The notes below the pieces were generated by a model. That model did not search any database. It was not told the DNA's origin and was given only the letters and a program-made list of their open reading frames with translations. The translations under genes and the position numbers were made by a program. A stretch of 53,147 nt of DNA from Desulfobacterales bacterium (GTDB lineage Bacteria > Desulfobacterota > Desulfobacteria > Desulfobacterales > JALSRD01): positions 1-53,147 of the forward strand of contig JALSRD010000060.1 of the NCBI GenBank assembly GCA_026984935.1, given 5' to 3'. Shown one piece after another: positions 24,401 to 32,977 of the stretch (its first letter is position 1; every line of letters begins with the position of its first letter).

Positions 24401-25465
24401 GGCTCGGCCTGGCAGGCAGTCGAACTGCCGGACCACCTGCAGATGCGCTTTTGCATCACGGATCCGCGCGGCCGGGAAATCCACGCCGGCCGCGGCAGCG
24501 CCGTGCTGGACACCGGCCTAGGCAACGACGAATCATCTGCAGCGCTTAAAGCGGCCCGGGCGCGCTGGGAAAAGACCGGCCTGACCTCCTGGAACTTCGG
24601 GGACCTGCCCGCCGCACTGAATGTCCGTGCCGACGATGGCAGCCCCTGGCGGCTCTACCCGGCCCTGGAAAAGGATCCGGCAGATGACGGCAGCGTCCGC
24701 CTGCGGCTTCTTTCCGACCGCCACCGGGCGCTGACCGCCCACCGCCGGGCCGTGGCCGTGCTGGCCGCCGGGGAACTGAAAAGGCCCATCCGGTTTTTGA
24801 AAAAAACACTCAAACTGCCGCCGGAGGTCGCCGCCGCCGCCGTGCATTTCGGCGGTGCGCAGAAACTGCAGCAGGGTCTGCGCGAAACCGTCCTGGCACA
24901 GCTTTTGGAAAAAGACATCCGGGGCCAAAAGGATTTTGAGGACCTGCTGGAAAAGGCGGCCACAGAGATGCCCGCGGCCGCCCGCCGCCTGCTGGAAGCG
25001 GTTTGCCCGGTGGTCACGGCCTGCGGCCGCGTCCACCGCACGCTGGACGGACTGGCGGCCGAAAACCGCGGCACACCGGCCGCCGTGCAGATACGCGCCG
25101 CCCTGCGCAGCCAGGTCGACCGGCTGGTGCCACAGCATTTCTACCGCCTCTACGATGCCGCGCGCCTGCCCCACCTGGAGCGCTACCTGGCGGCCATCGA
25201 AATCCGCGCCCGGCGGGCGGTGATCGATCCGGCCAAGGAGCGCCAGCGGGCCGGACAGGCGGCCTTTTTCGAAAACGCCCTGAAAGCCCTCGTTGACGAC
25301 CTTGCAACGCCGCTTTCGGAAGAAAAAAAAACGGCTCTGGAGGATTTTTTCTGGTACGTCGAGGAGTTCAAGGTCTCCCTGTTCGCACAGGAGCTCAAAA
25401 CCGCCGTTCCGGTTTCAGAAAAGCGCCTCCGCAAACGTCTGGCGGACCTGGAACGTATGCCCTGA
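21461..25465 (+). CDS. hrpA: ATP-dependent RNA helicase HrpA
   Basis: Large DEAH/RHA-type RNA helicase, implicated in E. coli in mRNA processing and rescue of stalled ribosomes. From the ATG at 21461 it has about 1334 residues, matching the usual 1300. Motifs in order: I (GETGSGKTTQLP), Ia (TQPRRIAA), II (DEAH in IIDEAHERS), III (SATID), V (VIVATNVAETSITIPG) and VI (QRAGRCGR). They are followed by the HA2, OB-fold and long DUF3418 C-terminal regions. The frame is open far upstream, antisense to the flavoprotein gene, so the start is judged from family alignment (ALQKRIPQAM resembling the E. coli N terminus). A TTG at 21440 is an alternative; no strong ribosome-binding site is visible. Confidence 0.93.
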   Translation: MRALQKRIPQAMQPRRDFFRHRLAALKREAATGLAAEILQRRIASLEGRLQRSIGTRTWRRRHLPQPALETSLPISACRDEIIAAIREHPVVIVCGETGSGKTTQLPKFCLAAGRGIDGQIACTQPRRIAAIRVARRIAEEMGEPLGQSVGYKIRFQDQSRPTAFIKIMTDGMLLAETRSDPLLSRYDTLIIDEAHERSLNIDFALGIIRRLQKRRRDLKLIITSATIDTEKFSRAFDAAPVIEVSGRTYPVDIRYRPAEDGAGETNYVENAAAAVREILHTSRFGDVLVFMPCEQDIRDACELMRGWQDQTLVILPLFARLTAGEQAGVFVPRRRRKVIVATNVAETSITIPGIRYVVDTGLARISRYRPRTRTTSLRIRPISRSSADQRAGRCGRVADGVCVRLFSEEDYLARPLYTTPEILRTNLAEVILRMMALKLGDIADFPFIDAPARQNVADGLKLLVELGAVTETEKRRKSAAGGRHALTPTGRRMADLPIDPRLARILIAAHENDCLEQMAVIAAALSIQDPRMRPAEKSAEADRVQQRFRHPRSDFITWLNLWQAYHHSQRGEHRRHLSKSQSRKRAQTFCREYFLSFRRMREWCDIHEQICNILRDFRFLPPADNGRKDADIAPPAEAAEGFPPGYCRLHQAILTGFLSQIARQEEGRRYRSARGAQIWIFPGSALFAAPGPWIVSAETVETSRVYARTCAQIDPAWLEELAPSLCRYSYSRPHWDETRGQVVATEKVSLFGLPIVTGRKVAYARVNPAEACDIFIREGLVAGRLSRPPAFLKQNREQIAAVRKIEDRLRRRDLFIGEQQLFAFYRRHLDGCTNLPAVQKKIRAAGSDDFLRLSAEDLQQYRPDDRRLALYPDQVPLGNSAFPCRYRFKPGAADDGLTVQVPAGAIDSLDPAAADWLVPGMLGEKIAALIRALPKPYRKKLVPVSRTADIICREIQPRQRPLVSALAEFIHRRFGVDIPGSAWQAVELPDHLQMRFCITDPRGREIHAGRGSAVLDTGLGNDESSAALKAARARWEKTGLTSWNFGDLPAALNVRADDGSPWRLYPALEKDPADDGSVRLRLLSDRHRALTAHRRAVAVLAAGELKRPIRFLKKTLKLPPEVAAAAVHFGGAQKLQQGLRETVLAQLLEKDIRGQKDFEDLLEKAATEMPAAARRLLEAVCPVVTACGRVHRTLDGLAAENRGTPAAVQIRAALRSQVDRLVPQHFYRLYDAARLPHLERYLAAIEIRARRAVIDPAKERQRAGQAAFFENALKALVDDLATPLSEEKKTALEDFFWYVEEFKVSLFAQELKTAVPVSEKRLRKRLADLERMP

Positions 25466-25491
25466 CAGCAGTCGCGCCCCGCCTTCCGGGA

Positions 25492-26337
25492 TCAGGATGC
25501 TGCATAGCTGCCGGCCAGGCGGGTGTATGCGCTGCATTCCGCGATCCGGCCGCGCTTGCGGCACCCCTGGGCGTATATCGCGCATTTTTGCTGCAGCACC
25601 TTGACAGCCGCGCGGTGCTGGGTACGCGTCAGCAGGCCGGCTTCGAGCAGCTTCACGATGGCGCGGATGCGGTAGCGGTCCAGGCCCGGCTGCCGGGAAA
25701 GCTGGTCGGCGTGGCCGCCGCGCTTGACGATCAGCGGGGCTTCGATCAGCCCCACCGGGTAACGGCAGCTCACCCGCAGCCACAGGTCGTAATCCTCACA
25801 GGCCGGCAGGTGCTCGTCGAACATTCCGACGGCATCCAGCAGCGTGCGGCGCAGCATAACCGCCGAGGGGCTGACCAGGCACAGCTCCAGGGAGCGCTCG
25901 AAGATCATGCCGGCTGTTTTTTCGTGCCGCCGTTTGGGGTTGACACGACGGCCGTTGCGCACCCAGATCTCCTCTGTCTGGCAGATCCGGCAATCGGGAT
26001 TTTGCTCGAAGAAGGCCGCCTGGCGCGCCAGCTTGCCCGGCAGCCACAGATCATCGGAATCCAGGAAAGCGATCAAAGGGGCCCTTGAAGCGCGGATGCC
26101 ACGGTTGCGCGCGGCGCTCACGCCCCGGTTCGGCTGGCAGATGATCCGCAGGCGGTTGCCGTAGCCCTTCAGCCGTTGCAGCGTATCGTCGGTGGAGCCG
26201 TCGTCGATCACCAGCAGCTCGAAATCCTCGAAATCCTGGTTCAGCACCGATTCGACGGCCGCCGCCACCCAGCGGGCCCGGTTGCAGGTGGGGATGATCA
26301 CGGATACCGCCGGTATTTTTTTCTGCTTCAAAGTCAT
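25492..26337 (-). CDS. Glycosyltransferase family 2
   Basis: Inverting GT-A fold glycosyltransferase of 281 residues, probably acting on cell-surface polysaccharide or lipid-linked glycans. The N-terminal donor-binding motifs are SVIIPTCNRARW, LVIDDGSTDDT and the DXD-type metal site AFLDSDDLW. GVSAARNRGI and a candidate catalytic ACEDYDLWLR follow. No transmembrane segment is obvious. Start ATG 26337 gives the canonical short N terminus; ribosome-binding is weak. It converges with hrpA (26 bases apart) and diverges from the crotonase gene. It stands alone without other polysaccharide genes, so acceptor and donor are unknown. Confidence 0.88.
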   Translation of the reverse strand: MTLKQKKIPAVSVIIPTCNRARWVAAAVESVLNQDFEDFELLVIDDGSTDDTLQRLKGYGNRLRIICQPNRGVSAARNRGIRASRAPLIAFLDSDDLWLPGKLARQAAFFEQNPDCRICQTEEIWVRNGRRVNPKRRHEKTAGMIFERSLELCLVSPSAVMLRRTLLDAVGMFDEHLPACEDYDLWLRVSCRYPVGLIEAPLIVKRGGHADQLSRQPGLDRYRIRAIVKLLEAGLLTRTQHRAAVKVLQQKCAIYAQGCRKRGRIAECSAYTRLAGSYAAS

Positions 26338-26344
26338 TTTTGTC

Positions 26345-26373
26345 TTGAAACACCTGCTATAACAATTTATAGG
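26345..26373 (+). promoter_or_regulatory. Candidate promoter of the crotonase - acyl-CoA synthetase operon
   Basis: TTGAAA at 26345-26350 and TATAGG at 26368-26373 with 17 bases between, about 85 bases before the crotonase ATG, in an AT-rich stretch between divergent genes. Confidence 0.45.
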
Positions 26374-26459
26374 CCGGACAAGAGGGGTCCGGCGCAAATA
26401 CCCAACAAAACCGCCGGACCCGAAACTTTTTAGACCATCCGGGCTAAAGGAGCAACTTA

Positions 26460-27227
26460 ATGGACTTTGAGTGCATCATCTATACCAAAGTGGCCGGCGT
26501 GGCAACCATCACACTCAACCGCCCGCAGGTGTTAAACGCCATGAACAAGCAACTGTGGCTGGACGTCCGGGCCGCGCTCGAAGATGTCCGCAGCGATCCC
26601 GAAATCAGGGTATTGATCTTCACCGGTCAGGGCCGCGCCTTTTCCACCGGTGCCGATCTGAAAGACTCTAAGGGCCGCAGCATCGAGGACTACCGCGACT
26701 ACCTGGTTGAGCTGCAGGAAGCCTCGCGCCAGATCATCCGCTTCGAAAAGCCGACCATCGCCGCCATCAACGGCTATGCTCTGGGTTCGGGATATGAGCT
26801 GGCACTGGCCTGCGACATCCGCATCGCCGCCGAGAATGCCCAGATCGGCTCTCCGGAGGCCAAAGTAACCTCATCGGTGACCGGCGGCGCCATGCGCCTG
26901 GTGCAGGACCTCATCGGACCGGGCAAGGCCTGCGAACTGCTGTTCACGGCGCAGTACATTGACGGCCGCGAAGCCGAGCGCATCGGGCTGGTCAACAGGG
27001 CCGTGCCGGCCGAACGCCTCATGGACGAAGCCCTCGAAACGGCCCGCCAGATCGCCGAAAATTCACCTTTCTCCATCCGCATGATCAAGAAAGGCCTGCT
27101 CATGGCCCGCGGTGAGGCCAGCCTGGAAGCCATTATGGATTACGAAGTGGAAGCCTGCCTGGCATGCGTTTCAACGGCTGAACGCCAGAAATCGCTGACC
27201 GACTTCGCGCAACGCAAAGAAAAATAA
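26460..27227 (+). CDS. Enoyl-CoA hydratase/isomerase family protein (crotonase)
   Basis: Crotonase-superfamily enzyme of 255 residues, expected to hydrate or rearrange an acyl-CoA. Oxyanion-hole segments are AFSTGADLKD and GYALGSGYELALACD, followed by AQIGSPEAKVTSSVTGG. The Glu in the last segment occupies a usual catalytic position; the second catalytic Glu of classical hydratases is not clear, so isomerase, hydratase or hydrolase activity all remain possible. AAAGGAG precedes the ATG. Fourteen bases after it begins an NDP-forming acyl-CoA synthetase, so the pair probably handles one CoA-activated acid, possibly imported by the TRAP system downstream. Confidence 0.9.
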   Translation: MDFECIIYTKVAGVATITLNRPQVLNAMNKQLWLDVRAALEDVRSDPEIRVLIFTGQGRAFSTGADLKDSKGRSIEDYRDYLVELQEASRQIIRFEKPTIAAINGYALGSGYELALACDIRIAAENAQIGSPEAKVTSSVTGGAMRLVQDLIGPGKACELLFTAQYIDGREAERIGLVNRAVPAERLMDEALETARQIAENSPFSIRMIKKGLLMARGEASLEAIMDYEVEACLACVSTAERQKSLTDFAQRKEK

Positions 27228-27240
27228 AAGGGGAAGTAAA

Positions 27241-29409
27241 ATGCCATTGCAACGGGTGTTGGACGCCGATTCGGTGGCCGTCATCGGCGCATCCAAAAAC
27301 GAAACCAAGCGCGGCTTTCAGGCCATCGACACACTGCTGGCCGAAAAATACGACGGCAAAATTTATCCGGTCAACCCCAAGGAAAAGAGCATCCTGGGAC
27401 TGCCCTGCTACGCCAACATCAACGATATTGCCGAGCCTGTCGACATCGCCCTGGTGGCCACACCGGCACGCACCGTACCCGCCGTGCTGGCCGACTGCGG
27501 CCGCAAGGGCGTGGCCGGGGCCGTCATCCTGGCCGGCGGATTCGGGGAACTGGGTGCCGCGGGCCGGCGCCTGGAGGATGAAATGGTGGCCGTGGCCCGC
27601 GAACACGGCATCCGTCTCATCGGCCCCAACACCAGCGGCATGATGAACCTGAAGCGTAACCTGAACCTGGTGGGGCTGAAAAACGTGCCGCGCGGCGATA
27701 TCGCCCTGCTGACCCAGAGCGGCAACATGGCCCTGACCCTTATCACGGAGGCCAAGCTCAAGAGCCGCAAGGGTTTTACCTACTACGTGGGTGTGGGCAA
27801 CGAAGCGGACATCCACTTCCACGAATACCTTGAATTTTTCGGCCGCGACCCGGACACGCGGGCGGTGCTGATGTACGTGGAGGGCATGCGCGAGGGCCGC
27901 CAATTCCTGCAGCAGGCCTACCGTACCACCAAGAACAAACCTGTCATTTTGCTCAAAAGCGGGCGCTCTTCGACCGGCAAGCGTTCGGCGGGTTCGCACA
28001 CCGGTGCACTGGCCGGCATGTCCGAGGTGGCCCGCGGCGCTTTTCAGCGCGCCGGCGTGATCGTGATCGAAAACTCCGATGAGCTGTTCCCGGCCGCCGA
28101 AACCCTCTCCAGCCTGCCACCCATCCGCCACAACCGCGTGGCCATTCTGGCCGACGGCGGGGGGCACGCCACCATCGCCGCCGACCTGCTCACCGACCTG
28201 GGGCTGGAGATCCCGCAGCTGGGCGATAAAACCCGCCGCCGTCTGAAGGAAATCCTGCCGGCTCAGGCCTCGGTACCGAATCCGGTGGATGTGGCCGGCG
28301 GGACAGACGACAACCCTGCCATTTTCGCCGAATGCGCCAAAATTATCCTCGCCGACTCCAACGTGGACGGACTGCTGGTGGTCGGACTTTTCGGCGGATA
28401 CGGCATCCGGTTTGCCAAAAGCCTGGCCTTCATGGAAGAAGACGCCGCCCACCGCATGGGCCGCATGGTGGCCAAGGGCCGCAAGCCCATTGTTTTCCAC
28501 AGCCTCTACAGCTCCGAAAAACCCCATTCACTGGACCTGCTGCGCTACTACGGCATCCCGGTGTACGACTCGCTGGACGTAGCCTGCAAGTGCATCAGCC
28601 TGCTGGCGCACTACGGCCGCTTTTTGTCGAGCTATCACGCCAAGACCAATTTCGTGTTCAACTGGCGCGAAAAGGCCCGGCCCCGCGGCGAGGCCATCAT
28701 CCACCGGGCCGCATCCGAAGGCCGCACGTCACTTTTCGAGCACGAAGCCAAAAAGCTCCTCGCCCTGCACGGCGTCGACGTGTTCGAAAACCAGCTGGCC
28801 ACTACGGCCGATGAAGCGGTGGCGTTTGCCGAACGTGTCGAAGGTCCGGTGGCGCTTAAAATCGTGTCGCCCGACATCCTGCATAAAAGCGATGCCGGCG
28901 GGGTGATGCTCAACCTGTCTTCGCAAAAGGCGGTACGGCGCGCCTTTGACGACATCATGGCCAATGCACGGCGTTTCAACAAGACCGCCGACATCCGGGG
29001 CGTCATCGTCTCGCCCATGGTGGAAGCCGGCATCGAGGTGATCATCGGCACCAAAATCGATGGCCAGTTCGGCCCCGTGATCATGTTCGGCATGGGCGGC
29101 ATCCTGGTGGAGGTATTGAAGGACGTCGCCTTCCGGGTGCTGCCCATCTCGCCGTTTACGGCATCCAGGATGATCGAGGAAATCCGCTCGGCGCCGCTTT
29201 TGGACGGATACCGCGGCCAGCCGGCAAGCGACAAGAAAGCGCTGAAGAAACTGCTGCTCAAGTGCTCGGAGCTCATCGAGTCCTACCCGGAAATCGAAGA
29301 AATGGATTTAAACCCCGTCATTTTGCACCCGCAGGGCGTCAGCATCGTCGATGCGCGCATCCTGCTGAAAAGCCAAAGATCCGGGGATGCAAACGCCGGT
29401 GATGCATAG
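27241..29409 (+). CDS. NDP-forming acyl-CoA synthetase (acetyl-CoA synthetase, ADP-forming type)
   Basis: Interconverts an organic acid, CoA and NTP with acyl-CoA, NDP and phosphate. The 722-residue single chain fuses the alpha and beta parts. A CoA-binding Rossmann domain (SVAVIGASKN, GFGELGAAG) comes first, then succinyl-CoA-ligase-like domains with the phosphorylated His H253 in AGSHTGALAG. A C-terminal ATP-grasp part has ILHKSDAGGV, which carries the second conserved His. The fused form is common in Desulfobacterota and archaea. ATG 27241 follows AAAAGGGGAAG. Co-transcribed with the crotonase. The acid substrate is not predictable; energy-conserving use in acid oxidation or fermentation is an inference. 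Confidence 0.93.
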   Translation: MPLQRVLDADSVAVIGASKNETKRGFQAIDTLLAEKYDGKIYPVNPKEKSILGLPCYANINDIAEPVDIALVATPARTVPAVLADCGRKGVAGAVILAGGFGELGAAGRRLEDEMVAVAREHGIRLIGPNTSGMMNLKRNLNLVGLKNVPRGDIALLTQSGNMALTLITEAKLKSRKGFTYYVGVGNEADIHFHEYLEFFGRDPDTRAVLMYVEGMREGRQFLQQAYRTTKNKPVILLKSGRSSTGKRSAGSHTGALAGMSEVARGAFQRAGVIVIENSDELFPAAETLSSLPPIRHNRVAILADGGGHATIAADLLTDLGLEIPQLGDKTRRRLKEILPAQASVPNPVDVAGGTDDNPAIFAECAKIILADSNVDGLLVVGLFGGYGIRFAKSLAFMEEDAAHRMGRMVAKGRKPIVFHSLYSSEKPHSLDLLRYYGIPVYDSLDVACKCISLLAHYGRFLSSYHAKTNFVFNWREKARPRGEAIIHRAASEGRTSLFEHEAKKLLALHGVDVFENQLATTADEAVAFAERVEGPVALKIVSPDILHKSDAGGVMLNLSSQKAVRRAFDDIMANARRFNKTADIRGVIVSPMVEAGIEVIIGTKIDGQFGPVIMFGMGGILVEVLKDVAFRVLPISPFTASRMIEEIRSAPLLDGYRGQPASDKKALKKLLLKCSELIESYPEIEEMDLNPVILHPQGVSIVDARILLKSQRSGDANAGDA

Positions 29410-29530
29410 GCGGCACCTGTTGGGCGCCGGCAGGAAAATACATGCACGTATGCTGCACATAAAAATCTTGCAAGGCGGTTTCGGATCTGTTAGCAATTTA
29501 CGGCGTGGGCCTTGAAAAAATAACGACCGC

Positions 29531-29560
29531 TTATCGTCTGAACGATGTTCAGGCTATAAA
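29531..29560 (+). promoter_or_regulatory. Candidate TAXI-TRAP promoter with palindromic operator
   Basis: TATAAA at 29555-29560 is preceded 18 bases upstream by a weak TTATCG (29531-29536). The spacer contains a perfect inverted repeat, CTGAAC (29538-29543) and GTTCAG (29547-29552), separated by GAT. A repressor binding there would occlude the promoter. Inferred from motif only. Confidence 0.4.
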
Positions 29561-29662
29561 ATCCCGCCGCGCGCAGAAGGCGTCAAGAAATAGGCGTGGA
29601 ATTCACAACATGGGTATTTACCCTGAATCAGTAACATGTAACTGTCAAAAAAGGAGGTTCGT

Positions 29663-30649
29663 ATGAAGAAAGCCCTGATTCTGAGTGTTGCCGTACTGTT
29701 CGGTTTTGTGCTGCTGATGGGCACGGCCCCGGCTGATGTGCAGGCCAAAACCACGTTTGTCACCATCGGCACCGGCGGCATCACCGGTGTTTACTATCCC
29801 ACCGGCGGCGCCATTGCCAAGATGGTCAACAAGAAACGCAAGCAGTATCACATCCGCGCCACGGTGGAGTCCACCGGCGGATCGGTCTTTAACATCAACG
29901 CGGTTTTGTCCGGCGACCTGGACTTCGGCATCTGCCAGTCCGACCGCCAGTACCAGGCCATCCACGGGCTGGCCGAGTGGAAAGACAAAGGCCCCCAGAA
30001 AGACCTGCGGTCGGTTTTTTCCATCCACCCCGAATCCGTCACCCTGGTGGCGGCCGATGATGCACATATCAACTCCCTGGCCGATCTTAAAGGCAAGCAT
30101 GTCAACATCGGCAACCCGGGCTCCGGGCAGCGCCAGAACGCCATCGACGCCCTGGCCGCCGCGGGTATCGACTACAAGAAAGACTTAAAGGCTGAAGACG
30201 TCAAAGCCGCCGAAGCCCCCGGCCTTTTGCAGGACGGCCGCATCGACGCCTTTTTCTACACCGTGGGACACCCCAGCGGCGCCATCAAGGAAGCCACCGC
30301 CGGCGCGCGCAAGGTCCATTTCGTACCGGTTACCGGCCCGGGCATCGACAAGATGCTGAAGGCCAAACCCTACTACGCTAAATCCTTTATTCCGGTTAAA
30401 CTCTACCCCAACGCCACCAACAAGAAAGACGTCCCCACCTTCGGCGTCAAGGCCACTTTCGTGACCTCGGCCAAGACCCCGGACTGGGTCGTCTATGACA
30501 TCACCAAGGAAGTTTTCGACAATTTCGACACCTTCAAAAAACTGCACCCGGCCTACTCGGTGCTGACCAAAAAGAACATGCTCGAAGGCCTCTCGGCGCC
30601 CATGCATCCCGGTGCGCTGAAATACTTCAAGGAAGTCGGCCTTAAATAA
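29663..30649 (+). CDS. TRAP transporter solute receptor, TAXI family
   Basis: Periplasmic binding protein of a TAXI-type tripartite ATP-independent periplasmic transporter, 328 residues. An export signal (KKALILSVAVLFGFVLLMG, ending near VQAK) is followed by the TAXI hallmark FVTIGTGGITGVYYPTGGAIAKM, then STGGSVFNINAV and NIGNPGSGQRQNA. GGAGG lies upstream of the ATG. The fused membrane component follows after a hairpin-rich gap of 209 bases. The ligand of TAXI receptors is often glutamate, 2-oxoglutarate or similar acids, but it is unknown here. Confidence 0.95.
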   Translation: MKKALILSVAVLFGFVLLMGTAPADVQAKTTFVTIGTGGITGVYYPTGGAIAKMVNKKRKQYHIRATVESTGGSVFNINAVLSGDLDFGICQSDRQYQAIHGLAEWKDKGPQKDLRSVFSIHPESVTLVAADDAHINSLADLKGKHVNIGNPGSGQRQNAIDALAAAGIDYKKDLKAEDVKAAEAPGLLQDGRIDAFFYTVGHPSGAIKEATAGARKVHFVPVTGPGIDKMLKAKPYYAKSFIPVKLYPNATNKKDVPTFGVKATFVTSAKTPDWVVYDITKEVFDNFDTFKKLHPAYSVLTKKNMLEGLSAPMHPGALKYFKEVGLK

Positions 30650-30666
30650 TTTAACTGCATGACCCG

Positions 30667-30697
30667 CCGGACGGCGGTGATCATCACCGCCGTCCGG
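30667..30697 (+). repeat. Perfect 15-bp-arm palindromic hairpin after the TAXI receptor gene
   Basis: CCGGACGGCGGTGAT and ATCACCGCCGTCCGG flank a single C. The RNA hairpin would be very stable, without a U tract. Such intercistronic stem-loops often protect binding-protein mRNA so that receptor outnumbers permease. Confidence 0.7.
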
Positions 30698-30709
30698 ACA
30701 ACAAACACA

Positions 30710-30744
30710 TACCCGTCGCTTCATTTTCACGGGTACACGTTTTT
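30710..30744 (+). terminator. Terminator-like hairpin between TAXI receptor and permease
   Basis: TACCCGT (30710-30716) and ACGGGTA (30729-30735) form a 7-bp stem with a 12-base loop, followed four bases later by five T residues (30740-30744). Probably a partial terminator, since the permease gene has no evident promoter of its own. Confidence 0.45.
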
Positions 30745-30858
30745 CGCTTCCTACCACCCGGCGGCCCGCCGGCTGAAGGCCCGGCAGCCTGCCGGAACGT
30801 AAAAGTCTGGACAGCGGCCCGACAGACGGCCTCCAAACCCCATGAAGCAGGTGAAATC

Positions 30859-32955
30859 ATGACTGAGCTCGAAATCCTGAAAGCCCAGGAAAATGACGAC
30901 GGCATCGAAGCCGCCCGGCGCATGGCCGAAGAGGAAGAGGGGATCGGCCGGCGCCCCAAGGGGCCGGCCAAGTGGGTCATCCCCACCATCGGCGTGATCT
31001 GGAGCCTGTTCCAGCTATCCATCGCCTCGTGGCTGGTGCTCGACTCCACCTATATCCGCGCCATCCACCTGGCTTTCGCCATGCTGATGGTCTTCCTCAA
31101 CTATCCGCTGTTCAAAAAGCCCCGTTGGGGACTCAAGTACTTTTCCCAGATGGACCGCATTCCCCTGCTGGATTACGTGATCGCCATCGTGGGCGCCTTC
31201 TCCGCTTTGTATATCGCCATCGACTACAACGGCCTGACGACGCGCTACGGTTCGCCCATCCTGCGTGACATCGTCATCGGCGCCGTCCTGGTGGTGCTGC
31301 TGCTGGAAGCCTCGCGCCGCGTCATCGGCCCGGCCCTTTCCGTGATCGCGCTGGTGTTTATCGCCTACTCTTTCCTGGGGCCGTACATGCCCGAGGTCAT
31401 CCAGTTCAAGGGGGTGTCGCTGAACCGTTTTGTGGGCCAGATGACCATGAGCACCGAGGGGATCTACGGCATCCCGCTGGATGTGTCGGCCACCGTGGTG
31501 TTTCTCTTCGTGCTTTTCGGCGCCATGCTGGACAAGGCCGGCGCCGGCAAGTATTTCATCGAACTGGCCCTTTCCCTGCTGGGACGCTTCAAGGGCGGCC
31601 CGGCCAAAGCGGCCGTTCTGGGAAGCGGCCTGACCGGCCTGGTCAACGGCTCTTCCATCGCCAACATCGTCACCACCGGCACATTCACCATTCCGCTGAT
31701 GAAAAAGGTCGGCTATCCGCCCACCAAGGCCGCCGCCGTGGAGGTGGCCGCCAGTACCGACGGACAGATCGCCCCGCCCATCATGGGGGCTGCCGCCTTT
31801 ATCATCGCCGAATACGTCAACGTGCCCTATGTGGAAGTCATCAAAGCCGCCGCCATCCCGGCCTTTGCATCGTACGCCGCACTGCTGTACATCACGCACA
31901 TCGAGGCCTCCAAGCTGGGTTTGAGGGGCCTGCCCAAAAGCCAGTTGCCGCTCTTTTTCAAAACGCTGCTAAAAGGCGCCCATTATCTGCTGCCCATCGC
32001 CATGCTGCTCTACGAACTGATCGTCGTGCGGCACACGCCGCAGCTGGCGTCTTTCAACGCCTGCTGGGTGATGGCGCTCATCATGCTTTTCCAGCGTCCG
32101 GTACAGGCCTACCTGAACAAAAAGCCCATCGGCGCCGCCTTCAAACAGTCCGTCGGCGAGATCTTCGCCTCGCTGGCCTCCGGCGCGCGCAACATGATCG
32201 CGGTGGCGCTGGCCACGGCCGCCGCCGGCATCATCGTCGGCGTGGTGGCCATGGGCCTGGGCCAGCTGGTCACCGAAATCGTGGACATCCTGTCGGGCGG
32301 CAACATCTACCTGATGCTGGTCATTACCGCTTTCGCCAGCCTGATTATCGGCATGGGGCTGCCCACCACGGCCACATACATCGTCATGGCCTCGTTGACC
32401 GCGCCGGTCATCGTCACCATCGGCCAGGACAACGGTTTCATCGTGCCGCTGATGGCGGCGCACCTGTTCTGCTTCTACTTCGGCATCCTGGCCGACGATA
32501 CGCCGCCGGTGGGCCTGGCCGCCTATGCCGCCGCCGCGATTGCCAAGTCGCCCCCCATCCCCACTGGAATCCAGGGGTTCATGTACGACATCCGGACGGC
32601 CATTCTGCCTTTCATGTTCATCTTCAACAGCGACCTGATCCTGCACAACATCAACAGCTGGCCCCAGGGGCTGCTGATTTTCGCCATGGCCTGCGTGGGC
32701 AACTTCGCTTTCGCCTCGGCCACCCAGGGCTGGTTTGTGGCCAAAAACCGTTTTTACGAAATCCCGCTGTTTCTGTCGGTGACCGTGATCCTGATGCGCC
32801 CGGATTTTGTCGCTTCCCTGATCGGCCTGCCGCACAGCCAGCGCTACTGGGCCTATCCCATCGGCCTGATTATCCTGGGGCTGGTGTACCTGATGCAGCG
32901 GCCGCGCATCCCCCGGGCGGCGACAACAACGGCAACCGCGACGGCCGCAGTATAA
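30859..32955 (+). CDS. TRAP transporter fused permease (4TM/12TM)
   Basis: Integral membrane component of the TAXI-TRAP system in which the small (DctQ-like) and large (DctM-like) subunits are fused, 698 residues. An acidic cytoplasmic N terminus is followed by four helices of the small-subunit part, then about twelve to fourteen helices. DctM-type motifs include GLVNGSSIANIVTTGTFTIP, EVAASTDGQIAPPIMGAAAF and GMGLPTTATYIVMA. It would use an ion gradient to import the solute bound by the receptor. The upstream gene encodes that receptor and a universal stress protein follows by 22 bases, a known TRAP association (compare TeaD). Confidence 0.95.
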   Translation: MTELEILKAQENDDGIEAARRMAEEEEGIGRRPKGPAKWVIPTIGVIWSLFQLSIASWLVLDSTYIRAIHLAFAMLMVFLNYPLFKKPRWGLKYFSQMDRIPLLDYVIAIVGAFSALYIAIDYNGLTTRYGSPILRDIVIGAVLVVLLLEASRRVIGPALSVIALVFIAYSFLGPYMPEVIQFKGVSLNRFVGQMTMSTEGIYGIPLDVSATVVFLFVLFGAMLDKAGAGKYFIELALSLLGRFKGGPAKAAVLGSGLTGLVNGSSIANIVTTGTFTIPLMKKVGYPPTKAAAVEVAASTDGQIAPPIMGAAAFIIAEYVNVPYVEVIKAAAIPAFASYAALLYITHIEASKLGLRGLPKSQLPLFFKTLLKGAHYLLPIAMLLYELIVVRHTPQLASFNACWVMALIMLFQRPVQAYLNKKPIGAAFKQSVGEIFASLASGARNMIAVALATAAAGIIVGVVAMGLGQLVTEIVDILSGGNIYLMLVITAFASLIIGMGLPTTATYIVMASLTAPVIVTIGQDNGFIVPLMAAHLFCFYFGILADDTPPVGLAAYAAAAIAKSPPIPTGIQGFMYDIRTAILPFMFIFNSDLILHNINSWPQGLLIFAMACVGNFAFASATQGWFVAKNRFYEIPLFLSVTVILMRPDFVASLIGLPHSQRYWAYPIGLIILGLVYLMQRPRIPRAATTTATATAAV

Positions 32956-32977
32956 AAGGGCCGAAAGGAATCAAGGT

